Of a stretch of 64,000 nt of DNA, positions 1 to 11,441 are shown piece after piece. Origin of the DNA: Sacculina carcini. Its lineage: Eukaryota; Arthropoda; Thecostraca; Sacculinidae. The translations under genes were made by a program, and so were the position numbers. Every line of letters starts with the position of its first letter. Positions within the stretch are counted from its first letter, which is position 1. The notes beneath the pieces are model-generated. The model worked only from the letters and a program-made list of their open reading frames with translations. It did no database searches and was not told where the DNA came from. The stretch is from positions 3,738,349 through 3,802,348 of the forward strand of contig OU696584.1 of assembly GCA_916048095.2 (NCBI GenBank), written 5' to 3'.

Positions 1-1708
1 TTCCACACGGTAAAATTGAATGTTTGAACCCACCCGTCGTGCGGAACAATTAATAAAACAAAAGTAATACATATTTAAATGCAAACAGCCAGTCTAAAAT
101 AAAACTCTAAATTATAAAATCTATACCAATAGAAAATTCCTGTTCTGAATTCGCATATTCTTATTCTAATAATTGACGGCATATTATTCAGTCAACCCGC
201 ATCATACTTAAGCCCGCCCGTCGTCAGTAATAATTTCGAAATGTAAACACAAAATAACAACGAATTTTTTTAGTATATAAATGAATTTTTTTCCATAATA
301 TTATCTCATAATTCCCGGTTGATGCTTCCACTAATGCATCATATTCATACCGTTGTTATTTTTTGGATTACACCGATATTACAGCCCTTGATATTACAGC
401 CGATAATATATTATGCAATCTATATTCTGCTACGTATTATTCCTAATACATATATCATCAGATCGCAAAATATATTTAAAGGTTCACATCATTCTCCAAA
501 ATCATTTGCTTAAGAGCTATTCTACTTTTATCGCTAGAATATTTACTGCTAGCAAAATATCATATACCTCGCTATCATTTAAACCCACTCTTTATAGATA
601 CATTTAATTCGCCCGTCGTGCGGAACAGTTCATAAAATATAATTAATATTCAATTCATAAAAAAATTAGTGCAAATTGAAAAAGAAAAACAAACCCACAG
701 GAAAGTTTTAGCTAATATAAAAGTCTAAATGTAAAATTTATGTTTCAATTTAGAAAACATGTTTTTCCACAACCCGCCTCATATTTAAAGCTGCCCGTCG
801 TGCGGAATAATTCAGAACTCAAACACGAAACAAACACAAAGAAAATTGATGAAAAACGACCAATAGAAAAGTCAAATTTGTAAATTCTTGTTTTAATTAT
901 TGACGATGTTTTTCCCTCAACACTACTCAAATTCACACCCGTCCTTCGTGTGTAGTAATTCAGAGGTGTAACACTATCAAAACAATGAAACATCTCTATA
1001 ATTCCAGATTAATGCTTCCTCTAAAACAGCATATGCATATTCTTGGCATTGCATGATATTACAACCCGTATCCTTATGCAACTTAAGCGTATGCAACTTG
1101 AAATTAAACCAATTAAATCACACAGTAAAATTCAGTAGTATACTTTGTTCCCAGTAGCATTTTACCCGCCCGTCGTGCGGAACAATTCATGTGTAAATAT
1201 TGAGAACAATAAAGCCTTTCTATTCAGTATAGTGTATAGTTAATTAAACTGTACACAATAAAACCATACCATCCATGCTTGGAGCTAATATGATGCATTC
1301 TTAATTGTGATTGGGCTTCAGTGACATTCGGTGTATATTCCTGTGTAATCGCAAGTGCGCATAATAGCTGTCAAATTGGCAATATGTCCTTTTGACTTTA
1401 AACCGCCGTGACTTCCTTCAAATACACTTTGGAAAATTAAAAATTATACTGAATTGTAGAAAACTAAATTTTCAGCACGATGTTATAATTTATTTTTATG
1501 TGTAACAAATAGTTACTGAGAAATAGTATAAAAATGAATTAATTTTAGTCGCCCGGTGTTTAAGTATAATTTTGGATGTATTTGAGAATTTTGCCAATTT
1601 TACACGTTTGTTGTATCATTTGTGGGTAAAAATTATAGCTTATCTTGTAGAACGGAAAATTTTTCTACACAATAGTATAATATTTATAGCTGTGACTTTG
1701 CTGGTTTA

Positions 1709-1977
1709 TGTAACACGCAGCTTGCAATGGATGAACTCGATTATATTTCACTACAACCGGTAACACTCACAAGAACACACCAAACACTCCCACTCGCACA
1801 GCACACATATCTCGACTCCCCCTCACTTCATGATACAGTACGCGAAACCACATCAGGTGTCATCTTGCACGCACACACTCAACAACTCTCATACTCATAC
1901 ACACACGCTCTGCATATCACTGACATACATATATATACACAGCATATAACAAGTTATAAACGAACAATATAACTACA
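1709..1977 (-). repeat. 3' LTR of element A
   Basis: 269 bp, TG...CA, about three differences from 5758-6026. Flanked outside by GTTTA and inside by the purine tract. Confidence 0.93.
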
Positions 1978-1996
1978 TCCCCCCTTGATCTCAAGA

Positions 1997-4846
1997 TCAG
2001 TTTACAATAAAATCTCTAAACCATGTCGGGTCCTTCCTCACGCGACTCGACCTTCTCGGAGGAGCAGTTTCTTCACTCTCTTGTTCGGACCGTTCATCAA
2101 CAGGCGCTTCATCTTCGGACTCTTCTGAGAGGGCGCTAGTTGATCGCTGAATTGCTTCATCAGAATCACACACTCTTCCCGAACGATTTCTTCCGTCGTC
2201 TCTTCGCTTGAGCAGTCGAACATCCCTCACGTGTCTCGGCACTCCCCCGACTTCTACCACATGACCTGAAACTATACCAGTGACCGTACCCTCTTTCCAT
2301 CGAGGAGTACACCTTGCAACTCCCGGTTTCGTCGCAACCAAGTCACCAACTCGAAACTTTGATATAATCGGACTGTCTGTGCTATGTCTGACACACGCAG
2401 GATGACGCCACTCGTACGTATGCAGAGCTGCCGACGGAGCGGTGGCTTTGCGGAGGCCATCTTTTGCAGCAAGATTATACCAGAAAACCATCCTCAAAGG
2501 GTCGCTCCTAGACCTGGCTGCCATGCGCTTGACAGTGCGATGCACCCTCTCGACAATGCCGTTTCCTGATGGTCTATGGGCTGCACGGAATCTGCGGCGG
2601 ACACCACAGCTCTCACAAAGCCTCGCAAGTTTTTCTGATCTGAAAGCAGACCCATTGTCTATCAAAAGTTCGTCTGGCGGGCCTCTTTCCATGAATATTT
2701 GCTCAACCCGACTACTCACCTCAGCAGCATATTCGGCCCTTATCTTACGCCAAATCGCGAATCGGATGGGCCCACAATCAATCACAGTTAAGTAGCATTC
2801 ACCATTGTAATGAGTAACGTCTATCGCAAGTCTACTCCAATTCAATTTCACTTCAAGCTCGCCGCGTACAAGTACAACCGTCGCAGGATCAATCATCCTG
2901 CAATCTCTGCAATTTTTCACTATACTTGTCATTTCCTTCCTCGTCACCTTCGGATTCGCTAGTCTCGCTAGATACAGGGAACGATCCACGCCTAGATGAT
3001 GGTTGGCATGCCATTTCGATGCCGCATCCATGGCCACTGTACATGCATGTGAGTCGTGCGTCTTGAGCCATCGGTTAGGCACCCTCGTAAGCTTATCGGC
3101 CTTATTGTCAGCCGAACGTGTGAATTTTACGGTAATGTTCACCTTCATCTCGTCTACAATACTGCGCAAAATACCTAATCGTCTTCTCACCAAGACCTCC
3201 GACATCCCCGCCACTTTTATCCGGTTCTCGTCACATAGTATTGTCTTTAACCATTTCAACACTGTCGCTGAATCGGTTAACACTTCAATTGATGTCAAGT
3301 TCCACTTAAGAGCGAGGTTAACACCTTTTACAACAGCCTCTAGCTCGGCCAGATTTATATGCCCAAAATCCTCGCTTTTCCGCAGCCAAGCGGCATCTTC
3401 TACAACATCTCCGTCTATCTCCAAACATACACCTGTAGCCAAGCTACTAGCGTCGCACCAGACGCGACCATAATCATTATCAGCAACATGAAATACACCT
3501 TTCACTGGATCCTCAATCGTTACTCTTTGTATAACTTCTTTCAGGAAGTTTGACGCTGAAACGCCCGCATTATCATCCCATCGTTCGCCCTGACATTTAC
3601 GTTTTATGTAACTGCACGCTACACGCAACCAACTGCAAACAGGATAATGCCCCAGGAGTTGCCCACAAACAGAAAACAATTGACGCTTGGTCAGCTCAGC
3701 TTCACTGTCGATCTGCGGCAGTTCGTTCCCACGAGAGAAATGCAGCTTACCGTAACGAACATATTTCCTTAGAGACAGCCCAAGTATTCTTCCGCCATCA
3801 GGTGACTCCGGAGGCTTCCTTTGAAGTCCGTAGCGCGCCAGGTGTGCCACTACCGTCTCAGCGGTCACGACGTCCTCGTTGACGATGATGTCGTCGATGT
3901 AACTATCGGTACCACTGCGCACCTTTGCGTCGGCCGCGAGGACAGCATTTACGATTTTTGACATTGCCTTTGGCGCACAGTTAAGCCCGAATCCTAAGCG
4001 AGTTAGATAGTAAAAGCGGCCATTATACCTGACCCGCTGATAACGCCAAAGCGACTCATCCATGTGTACCTGCAGATACGCAGACTTTAAATCGACAAGT
4101 TTGACTCGTTCCGGAAACCTCCTCCACTTCCTTATAGTCTCATCACACACAGCGACATCAAGGCCGGGATGACAACTGACATAATCGTTGAGCTCCCTGT
4201 AATCCAATACAGGCCGCATTTTTCCTTTACTTTTCTGAACTACCGCCATCAAAGGCAAAATTCCCTCAACATCTGACTGATCTTTACATTCACTAAGCCA
4301 ACCCTTACTGATCCAGTCCTCAATTTCCCGTCTCCACTCGTCCTGTATCGCCTCATCCTGAACACTGCTGTACTCACTGACAGTGTTACTCAATTTGAGC
4401 TCCACACCATCCTTCCACCGCCAAGAAACGGTCCACTTCCCACCACTGAGCCTGGCGTCGAAATCAGAGTCATGCACCTCCAAGAAATCGTCAGCGTCAC
4501 AAGATGACACACCATTAAGATAAGAGTAGCGTGGTGCAGTAGAAATGTCCATGTTACTACGGGTAGAATCGTCAAGGTTGAAAATTGCTTTGAAGCAGGT
4601 GGACCGGCTTCCAAATGTGACACCCTGCTCCCCAATATACACGCCGCCAAGTTGCCTAATGACGTCCATCCCAAAAATTGTTTTGACACCACCAAGTAAG
4701 CTACTGGCAACAATGCAAGAGACCTCAAGAGTGACACCATTCAAAATCACCTGCACGTCCAATGCACCGCCAAATTTCACGCGGCGACCATCAACAGCTG
4801 TCACAACTACTCCCTCGCGATCTGCCCACCAAACATTCGGCCACAA
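1997..4846 (-). CDS. pol: Pol polyprotein of element A
   Basis: About 949 residues in one open frame. In order I see an aspartic-protease-like region (roughly 25-110; FGMDVIRQLGG), a reverse transcriptase (about 200-340, with LVDLKSAYLQVHMD and YIDDIIVNE as the catalytic-aspartate motifs), an RNase H (about 455-560, with WCDASSLATGV and HINLAELEAV) and an integrase. The integrase has an HH...CRDC zinc-binding region, then DVTHYNGECYLTVIDCG, a DNG and a GNGIVERVHRTVKR stretch (D,D,E triad). The C-terminal tail is rich in acidic and Arg residues. It lies in a different frame from gag, as is usual for the group. It would copy the element's RNA and insert the DNA. Confidence 0.9.
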   Translation of the reverse strand: MWPNVWWADREGVVVTAVDGRRVKFGGALDVQVILNGVTLEVSCIVASSLLGGVKTIFGMDVIRQLGGVYIGEQGVTFGSRSTCFKAIFNLDDSTRSNMDISTAPRYSYLNGVSSCDADDFLEVHDSDFDARLSGGKWTVSWRWKDGVELKLSNTVSEYSSVQDEAIQDEWRREIEDWISKGWLSECKDQSDVEGILPLMAVVQKSKGKMRPVLDYRELNDYVSCHPGLDVAVCDETIRKWRRFPERVKLVDLKSAYLQVHMDESLWRYQRVRYNGRFYYLTRLGFGLNCAPKAMSKIVNAVLAADAKVRSGTDSYIDDIIVNEDVVTAETVVAHLARYGLQRKPPESPDGGRILGLSLRKYVRYGKLHFSRGNELPQIDSEAELTKRQLFSVCGQLLGHYPVCSWLRVACSYIKRKCQGERWDDNAGVSASNFLKEVIQRVTIEDPVKGVFHVADNDYGRVWCDASSLATGVCLEIDGDVVEDAAWLRKSEDFGHINLAELEAVVKGVNLALKWNLTSIEVLTDSATVLKWLKTILCDENRIKVAGMSEVLVRRRLGILRSIVDEMKVNITVKFTRSADNKADKLTRVPNRWLKTHDSHACTVAMDAASKWHANHHLGVDRSLYLARLANPKVTRKEMTSIVKNCRDCRMIDPATVVLVRGELEVKLNWSRLAIDVTHYNGECYLTVIDCGPIRFAIWRKIRAEYAAEVSSRVEQIFMERGPPDELLIDNGSAFRSEKLARLCESCGVRRRFRAAHRPSGNGIVERVHRTVKRMAARSRSDPLRMVFWYNLAAKDGLRKATAPSAALHTYEWRHPACVRHSTDSPIISKFRVGDLVATKPGVARCTPRWKEGTVTGIVSGHVVEVGGVPRHVRDVRLLKRRDDGRNRSGRVCDSDEAIQRSTSALSEESEDEAPVDERSEQESEETAPPRRSSRVRKDPTWFRDFIVN

Positions 4847-4924
4847 TTGATTTAGTGCAGCCAGTGTCGATCAGTGCCGACACCAGCACTCAATTCACTC
4901 TCGCCTCAACGCGTGGTAGCGCCT

Positions 4925-5740
4925 CTATTGGCTGTTGGTGGCTGGGAGAACTGCTGGCGCACCAGTCCTCCCGTGGTCGTTTCCCGATCTCCTGTACATT
5001 TGTCCAGCTGCTGGGCAGTTTCTGAGAAGATGCGCACCTCCGCATCCGAAGCACTGAACTCGACGCTGGCTATACTGACCGATTTTCATAGACCTGCTGC
5101 AGTTCCTGGCTAAATGGGGCCCTCCACAGTTGAAGCAGCCTCCACGAACTTGCGATAGAGAGCCTCGATTCACGTGAATGTTTCGAGAAGGCACAGTTCT
5201 CGACACCATGACGGCATTGTCAGTGCACAACTCAGAGAGCAGTACACGCGCCCGCTCAACCAACAGCGGAAGACCCACTGTGTCCACCCCTGCCACGGCC
5301 CTTAGCTCACGTGACACTTCTCTTGGGAGCCCAACCACGAACGCCTTCCTAAAAACGGCCTCGCTTTCAATACCGGCCAGTTTAGCTAGTCTCTTCAATT
5401 TCGACATAAATACGTCGGCTGGTTCATCTTGCCACTTTTGCGTCATGAACATTTCGTAGGCGGAAAAACTATTCATAGCAAATGCGTTCAGTAGAGATCT
5501 TGTAATTTCATCATACCGATTCTTCTTGTTGTCGTCCATCTCACTGTATATCGCATATGCAGTCCCCTCGAGAAAAAGCGGCACGACACATTCCAAATTT
5601 GAAATACCTTTCAATTTGGCCACCATTTCCACCTTATCAAGCCACTGCACCACATCCTGGCTGCCGTCGAACGGACGGATCATATCGCTCAGCTTGATAT
5701 TCACTGCTGAACCAGTACTCGTAGCGTCGCCTGTCGCCAT
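4925..5740 (-). CDS. gag: Gag of element A
   Basis: 271 residues from the ATG at 5740. A capsid-like helical N-terminal two thirds is followed by two zinc knuckles of CCHC type, CFNCGGPHLARNC and CFGCGGAHLLRNC, near residues 202-250. Gag packages the element RNA in cytoplasmic particles. I chose the first ATG after the primer-site motif. The frame is also open upstream through that motif into the LTR, so an earlier start cannot be excluded. Elements E and C have recognisably related N-termini (MIR-DGS-D--QW pattern). Confidence 0.88.
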   Translation of the reverse strand: MATGDATSTGSAVNIKLSDMIRPFDGSQDVVQWLDKVEMVAKLKGISNLECVVPLFLEGTAYAIYSEMDDNKKNRYDEITRSLLNAFAMNSFSAYEMFMTQKWQDEPADVFMSKLKRLAKLAGIESEAVFRKAFVVGLPREVSRELRAVAGVDTVGLPLLVERARVLLSELCTDNAVMVSRTVPSRNIHVNRGSLSQVRGGCFNCGGPHLARNCSRSMKIGQYSQRRVQCFGCGGAHLLRNCPAAGQMYRRSGNDHGRTGAPAVLPATNSQ

Positions 5741-5745
5741 TTTCA

Positions 5746-5757
5746 GCCGAAATAGCT
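5746..5757 (-). promoter_or_regulatory. Putative primer-binding site of A (tRNA-Phe 5'-end match)
   Basis: The plus strand reads GCCGAAATAGCT directly against the LTR start TG at 5758. This is identical to nucleotides 1-12 of animal tRNA-Phe as I recall it (GCCGAAATAGCTC...). On the element strand the site is AGCTATTTCGGC. A conventional site would start TGG and pair with a tRNA 3' CCA end; none is present. The same motif sits at zero spacing in C, E and J. Confidence 0.7.
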
Positions 5758-6026
5758 TGTAACACGCAGCTTGCAATGGATGAACTTGATTATATTTCAC
5801 TACAACCGGTAACACTCACAAGAACACACCAAACACTCCCACTCGCACAGCACACATATCTCGACTCCCCCTCACTTCATGATACAGTACGCGAAACCAC
5901 ATCAAGTGTCATCTTGCACGCACACACTCAACAACTCTCATACTCATACACACACGCTCTGCATATCACTGACATACATATATATACACAGCATATAACA
6001 AGTTATAAACGAACAATACAACTACA
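5758..6026 (-). repeat. 5' LTR of element A
   Basis: 269 bp, TG...CA, partner of 1709-1977, followed by GTTTA at 6027-6031. Confidence 0.93.
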
Positions 6027-6093
6027 GTTTATGAAGAATAGATAGCGGAATATTCACCAAAATATTCGCGTTTTTCAGTGTTAATTTTGCCTT

Positions 6094-6345
6094 TGTGGTG
6101 TTTGAGTAGCCACGGAACAACACAAGTTAACAGCGTGAGTGCTTTGGACCGACTGTATTTACAAGTACAGACATAACAGGACAGGACGATCGGACACACG
6201 TACAAACAAGCTCACGCACACATGGTCCTACAATACATACACAATGACACGGACAAACATGACACACAGACATACAGACAAACAGGCGCACACAGAGCTG
6301 GTAGGGTTGGGAGGTGGCGCGAGACGGAAGTTGTGTCGCACCACA
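6094..6345. repeat. Solo LTR S1 (252 bp)
   Basis: Begins TGTGGTGTTTGAG, ends GTCGCACCACA, and is flanked by CCTT at 6090-6093 and 6346-6349, a 4-bp target duplication. The same 252-bp sequence with a different duplication is at 57414-57665, and a diverged relative starts at 40122. With no internal region it is read as a solo LTR left by LTR-LTR recombination. Confidence 0.85.
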
Positions 6346-6644
6346 CCTTTTTGACTTTGTCATTTTGACTTCACACCGACGTAACTTTTTTATACGCTCT
6401 GGAAAATTAAAATTTATACTGTGTTGTAGAAAACAAAATTTCAAGCATGATGTTACTACTTATTTAGAGGTGTGATGATTAGTTTTTGAGTAATAGAGAA
6501 AAAAGTATATAAAATTTGTCGCCCGAAGTTAAAATGAAATTTTGAATGTAGATTGAAATTTTGTCCTTTTTACATCTTTTACGAATAATTTTTAGATAAT
6601 AATTATAGCCTATCTTGAAGAACAAATAATTCTCTACACAGTGG

Positions 6645-7346
6645 TGTTGCAGCCCCCCGGGTCTGGCGAACGACACAATGGGGGACGACAACACAATATA
6701 TATTCACAAGAGATCACAGTTCAGAGGCGGTTACTTACGGTGGCGAAACAAAACACAAGCAATGGTTAACAACAGAGCGAGCCAGCAACAGGGTGAGTTC
6801 TGTGGACTGGTTGTGGAAGAGTGTGTGTGACGGTGTTTTATACGTCGCTGACGTGTGTGGTTGAGAATGTGTGTGTATGTGCGTATGTTGTCGCCTGGTG
6901 TTCTGGGTCACATATGGTCTGGGCGCACGGCTGTGGACCAGATGTTGCCCTCGATGGCTGCTGCATCCCTGGGTGAGGATGTGGTCAGGCGGATGCGAAC
7001 CAGATGTTGGCCCAGACACTGAAGAGGGTTGGTGCGCACTGACTGGTGTTTGTACGTGGTGTATGTCTGTGTGCAGGGGACATACACCTCCGGGACGCGA
7101 CACTGTACCGGGCTGGTGCGCGTTGGCTGGTGTTTGTACGTGGTGTATGTCTGTGTGCAGGGGACATACACCTCCGGGACGCGGCACTGTACCGGGTCGG
7201 TGCGCGCTGGCTGGTGTTTGTACGTGGTGTATGTCTGTGTGCAGGGGACATACACCTCCGGGACGCGTACCGCTGAAGCGCTGGTAGAGTGTGTGTTTGT
7301 GGTGTATGGGCAAATGTTTTTGGCCTACATTTGCACAGGCGCCACA
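6645..7346 (-). repeat. 3' LTR of element B
   Basis: 702 bp, partner of 11442-12143. It contains about three tandem 84-bp units (7030-7270), each holding TTTGTACGTGGTGTATGTC and ACATACACCTCCGGGACGCG. Confidence 0.93.
7030..7270. repeat. 84-bp tandem repeats in the LTR of B
   Basis: The phrase TGGTGTTTGTACGTGG starts at 7044, 7128 and 7212, giving an exact 84-bp period over about 2.9 units. The same array is in the other LTR (about 11827-12067), so it predates this insertion. Open frames that cross it on both strands are products of the repeat. Confidence 0.9.
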
Positions 7347-7362
7347 GGAGCCCCCCTCCAGT

Positions 7363-10300
7363 TCAAGAAGAAAAACGGACTGGGGGGCGGACAACACGAC
7401 CGGAACGAGTGATACGCGTACGCAGAACCGGGATTCTTGATCCGGAGCAGTTTCGCGCAGGAGTTTTGCTGGAGGCAGATTGCGGCTGGAAGATGGATAC
7501 AGCGGTGTCTTTTGGAAAGCTGATGGAAGCGTTTTCCAAGAAAGCCGGTCGTAGTCGGTCCACGCAGATTGTGTCCTCGCCGTTTCGTTCAATCGTAAAT
7601 GTTTTTGGTGTGCGCTTGAGCACGCGGTACGGACCAGTGTAGACAGGCTGCAAGGGACGACGGTGGCCGTCGTTACGCACAAACACGTATTTTGCAGTGT
7701 TGAGCGCAGGCAGAGTAAATGTGTCAGCTGTGGTCGTCGGCCTGCTCTGTACTGGGCGGATCCTTGCGAAGTGCTGCGACAGTTCTCGTGCGACCTGTTG
7801 GGGCGAAATATCACTCATGTTGGCGAACATTTCACCTAGTAGTCGTAAAGGTGTGCCTAAAACCAGCTGTGCTGATGAACACTGTACCGATTCTTTGACA
7901 GACGCGCGTATTCCCAGCATCACGATTGGAAGGCGGTCGATCCAGTTTGGAAAGTCGCGTAGCGCACATTTGAGTTGTCGGTGAAGGCGTTCGACGAGGC
8001 CGTTGGCGCTGGGGTTGTAGGCAGTGGTGTGCAGTGATTCAGCCCCGAGACGTGCCGTGATTTGTTGCCACAGGCGAGAGGTGAACTGTGAGCCTCGGTC
8101 AGACACAATGGTGTGTGGTACGCCATACCTGGATATCCAAGTGCTGATGAAACAGCGGGCAACTGTGTCTGCGGATATATCAGGCATTGGTCAGACTTCA
8201 GGCCACCTGGTAAACCTGTCGATCATCGTCAATATGTACTGCTGGCCTTTACAGTAAGGCAATGGCCCCACAATATCAATGTGGATATTATGAAAGCGAC
8301 CTGACGGTAGACAAAACTGAGCAGGTGTCGAACGATTGTGACGAGAGACTTTGCACGTTTGGCAATGTGTGCACTGTGTAGTCCATTGCATCACATCATG
8401 CCGCATAGATGGCCACACAAATCTGTCAGAGATAAGTTTCAGTGTGGCTTTTCGGCCGGGGTGTGACAAATTATGGAGAACACAAATAACTTGCTTTCGC
8501 ATGGACTTCGGCACGATGGGCCGAGATGTGCCTGTGGAATCATCGCAGATGATTGAGGCGTTTGCGTGCGTAGATAACGGCTTGATTGTAATTTTTAAGT
8601 TAGTGTCATTACCTTTTTTTAGAGTGTTTATGTCGTTGTCGTGCGCCTGTTCTTGTGATAGCTGCAACAGATCGATGATGCTGTGGACACTGGCTATCCT
8701 TGACAATGCGTCGGAGACGACGTTATCTGCGCCGCTGATGTGCTCTACATTCGTCGTGAATTGCACAATGTAGTCAAGGTGTCGCTGTTCTCGCGGTGAA
8801 TGGATTGTTGTCGATGACCTGATCGCGTGTACCAACGGTTTGTGGTCAGTGACGAGAACAAATTGGCGACCTTCGACGAACGGCCTGAAATGGCGGATGG
8901 CCATGTATGATGCCAACAATTCTCGCCCAAACGCGCTGTACTTTTGCTGTGCGGGCGACAGTTTTTGTGACCAGAATGCAAGTGGCTTCCACATACCTTG
9001 TTGCAGCTGTTGCAGTACACATCCTATGCCGAAATTGCTGGCATCCGTGAATACGCCGAGCTTTGCGTCTGGATCCTGGTGGCTGAGTACAGTGTACAGT
9101 GTACAGTGGCGTCGCATATATTTTTCTTGGCTGCAGTGAATGCCTCGTCGGCTGCCTGCGTCCACTCGATAGGTGCCTTGGATCGTCGCTTCTTGTGGTC
9201 GACCAGGCGATGGAGCGGACCAAGAGTTTCAGCTGCATGGGGGAAAAATCTGTGATAAAAGTTTATCATTCCTAGGAACCTTCTCAGTTGTTGTTGTGTT
9301 TGAGGCTTTGGGAAGTCCTTGACAGCGGTGATCTTGTCATTCGTAGGCGTGATACCATGTTCGGTAATTGTGTGACCGAGAAATGTGAGAGTATTTACAG
9401 CGAATACACATTTTCCTGGGTCACTCGAATTCCGAATTTGTCAAGGCGTTTGAAAACAGTTTCGATGTGTTCAAGGTGCTCTTCGTGAGATTTGCTGGCA
9501 ATCAAAATATCATCTATGTACACAAACGTAAAAGACAACCCTCGTAGCACCGTATCCATCAACCGTTGCATTGTTTGCGCACTGTTGCGCAGGCCAAATG
9601 GCATTCTGGTCATCTCGAAGAGACCAAACGGTGTAGTGATGGCGGTTTTGTGAACATCATCAGGATGTACTGGTTATTTGAAAATATGCTTTGGCGAGAT
9701 CTATCGTTGAGAATATTTTGGCGCCATGCAATGAGACAGTAAAGTCCTGCAGATAAGGTAAGCTGTATCTGTCTGCGACCGTAATTCTGTTTAGAGCGCG
9801 ATAGTCGCCGCACGGGCGCCACTCGCCAGGCGTGGATTTAGGCACCATATGCAGAGCGCTAGCGTATTGGCTCTTGCTGGGGCGAACAATGTCTTGTGTC
9901 AGCATGTTTTGAAACTCACGTTTGGCGAGCTGAAGTCTGGCGGTGTCGAGTCGCCGTGGCCGGCAGTATACGGGCTGACCAGTTGTTTCGATGCGATGAT
10001 ACACACCGTGCTGTTGTTCTCCGCCGACGATCGGTGACGACGTGAGGCGGGGGCTTGGCGAGAAGTTGCTGAAATTTACAGTTTGAGTTGGTGAGGCATA
10101 ACGCTATTTGCGGAGATGCGCGTGTCTTGTTGCCGCTTACCGTGAGTTTTGTCTCGTTGTCGATGAGTTGTCGCAGCCGTGGGTTGACGCTGATGTTGTG
10201 ATGCGCCAGGAAATCACACCCGATGATTGAAAAATCTATGTCGGCCAGAAGAAACGACCACAGGAAGTTGCGGCGCAAGCCTAGAGACACAGTCACGTCT

Positions 10301-10512
10301 TTAGTGCCGAACGTGTTGATACGGCTATTGTTGACTGCTTGTAGGACTAGCGGAAATGGCTGATCAGTTGATTGGTACGACAGTATGCTGTACTGTGCAC
10401 CAGTGTCGATCAAAAACTTGATACCGGTGGCTGAATCCTGGATGAAAAACGGTGTGTTATTCTGGCCAGTAGATGCGATGATGAGGGGCGAACCTGGCTT
10501 ATCGCTCCTCAT
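7363..10512 (-). pseudogene. pol: Pol region of element B
   Basis: Read as a fossil. The parts in order on the minus strand are protease (DTGAQYSIL, IIGCDFLAHH), reverse transcriptase (MPFGLRNSAQTMQRLMD, FVYIDDILIASKS), RNase H (GVFTDASNFGIGCVLQQ, FGRELLASYMAIRHF), and integrase with HHCC zinc region (HPGRKATL...CTHCQTCK) and catalytic core (HIDIVGPLP, VSDRGSQFTS, NPSANGLVERLHRQLK). A chromodomain-free C-terminus follows. About four interruptions are present. This is standard CsRn1-clade composition. Confidence 0.88.
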
Positions 10513-11357
10513 TGCAAGTTTAAATCAAACGTGCACGGTTTGACGCAGGCTTTGGCTCTAGCGCCGAAATGTTTGTGATACCAGCACACTTGACCTGAGT
10601 TTGAGTCGTTGTCGTCGAGCTCCGCCAAGCGACCTCGAGACTGTGAACGCCTCTGTACGCGCTTGGTAGAAGAGGCGGGGCGACGTGGTTCCACGGATAG
10701 TCGCTGCAGATGGCGCTGAATTTCGTCCAGCTGACGTTTGACGGCCGCTAGTTCCCTTGCGTTCGCCGTACATTGTGTGCAGCTCCCGCCTGTAGTTTCG
10801 CACGGGCGCTCTGTTCTGCGTGTGTGGCCACTTACGGCGCTTATGAGAGCCGTCGCTTTCGGCAGTAATGATATCACTCGGTCGGCTGTACCTGCAAGTG
10901 TTTCTAGAGTTGTGTCTGCCGGCAGGAATTGGAGAAACGGAGCTGCTGCTTCAGGCATCGCCTTCATGAAGATCTGCCGTACCAGTTCAGACTCGCCGTC
11001 TTTCAAATACGGCGAAGTTAATTCCTGCAAATGACGCAGAAACTGTGTGGGCTTGCGGTCAACTAGCTCTTGAGCGCTTAACACTGACCTGAGTTTTTCC
11101 TCCGCCGATTTGCCGAGTCGAGACTGCAGCGCGGCGCACAGCTGTGTGTAGCAGTCGTCAGGAGGCTGCCGAATGAGGTCGATGAATTCCATGACGTGGT
11201 GCGCTGGCAGCATAGAAACTGCCGTCTGGAACCGCGTTTCTTCATCGCTGATTTTTGTGCGCTTGAAGTAAAGCTCGAGCTGAATTACCCAGATGTGTGG
11301 GCTGTCTTCAACGAATGGCGGGGGCGGGCCTCCCACGGCGGGCTTGTCAAAAGACAT
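10509..11357 (-). CDS. gag: Gag of element B, CHCC type
   Basis: 282 residues, ATG at 11357, about 85 bp from the LTR. The N-terminus (W--QLE-YF---KI----T-F----S-LP) is the typical capsid start of the Kabuki/CsRn1 group. Arg-rich residues precede a terminal finger CWYHKHFGARAKACVKPC (C-x3-H-x9-C-x3-C), the CHCC form peculiar to this clade. The frame is open throughout. It overlaps the start of the protease region by a few bases, in a different frame, as is common in the group. Confidence 0.88.
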   Translation of the reverse strand: MSFDKPAVGGPPPPFVEDSPHIWVIQLELYFKRTKISDEETRFQTAVSMLPAHHVMEFIDLIRQPPDDCYTQLCAALQSRLGKSAEEKLRSVLSAQELVDRKPTQFLRHLQELTSPYLKDGESELVRQIFMKAMPEAAAPFLQFLPADTTLETLAGTADRVISLLPKATALISAVSGHTRRTERPCETTGGSCTQCTANARELAAVKRQLDEIQRHLQRLSVEPRRPASSTKRVQRRSQSRGRLAELDDNDSNSGQVCWYHKHFGARAKACVKPCTFDLNLQ

Positions 11358-11421
11358 AGTGCGCGGCGTAATGGCAAAACAACAACAATCAGAGATGTAA
11401 CCGATAAACTCAATGAAGTGA

Positions 11422-11441
11422 TCACGTCGGGGTCACCACTT
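11422..11441 (-). promoter_or_regulatory. Primer-binding site of B (tRNA-Trp)
   Basis: The plus strand reads ATCACGTCGGGGTCACCA just before the LTR at 11442, which is the 3' end of animal tRNA-Trp including CCA. A tRNA-Trp primer is established for the CsRn1 clade. This ordinary site contrasts with those of A, C, E and J. Confidence 0.88.

Larger units (their letters stand above)
1709..6026 (-). mobile_element. LTR retrotransposon A, looks whole
   Basis: Fossil LTR element of Ty3/Gypsy type (order protease, RT, RNase H, integrase). Two 269-bp LTRs (1709-1977 and 5758-6026) begin TG and end CA and differ at about three positions, so the insertion is recent. A 5-bp target duplication GTTTA lies at 1704-1708 and 6027-6031. 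A purine tract (minus-strand AAGGGGGGA) abuts the 3' LTR at 1978. Gag and pol both read open. The motif directly inside the 5' LTR is described separately. The clade is not assigned; it is related to elements C and E in this window. Confidence 0.93.

Noticed and set aside
5746-5757. A tRNA-Phe gene or fragment gene
   Set aside because: Only 12 bases match and they abut an LTR; no further tRNA sequence follows.
7030-7270. Regular direct repeats, CRISPR-like at first sight
   Set aside because: The units are contiguous with no unique spacers, inside an LTR of a eukaryotic element.
6871-7412. Cys/Val-rich open frames over the LTR of B (and again at 11668-12152)
   Set aside because: They arise from the 84-bp tandem units in the LTR and are repeated identically in both LTRs.
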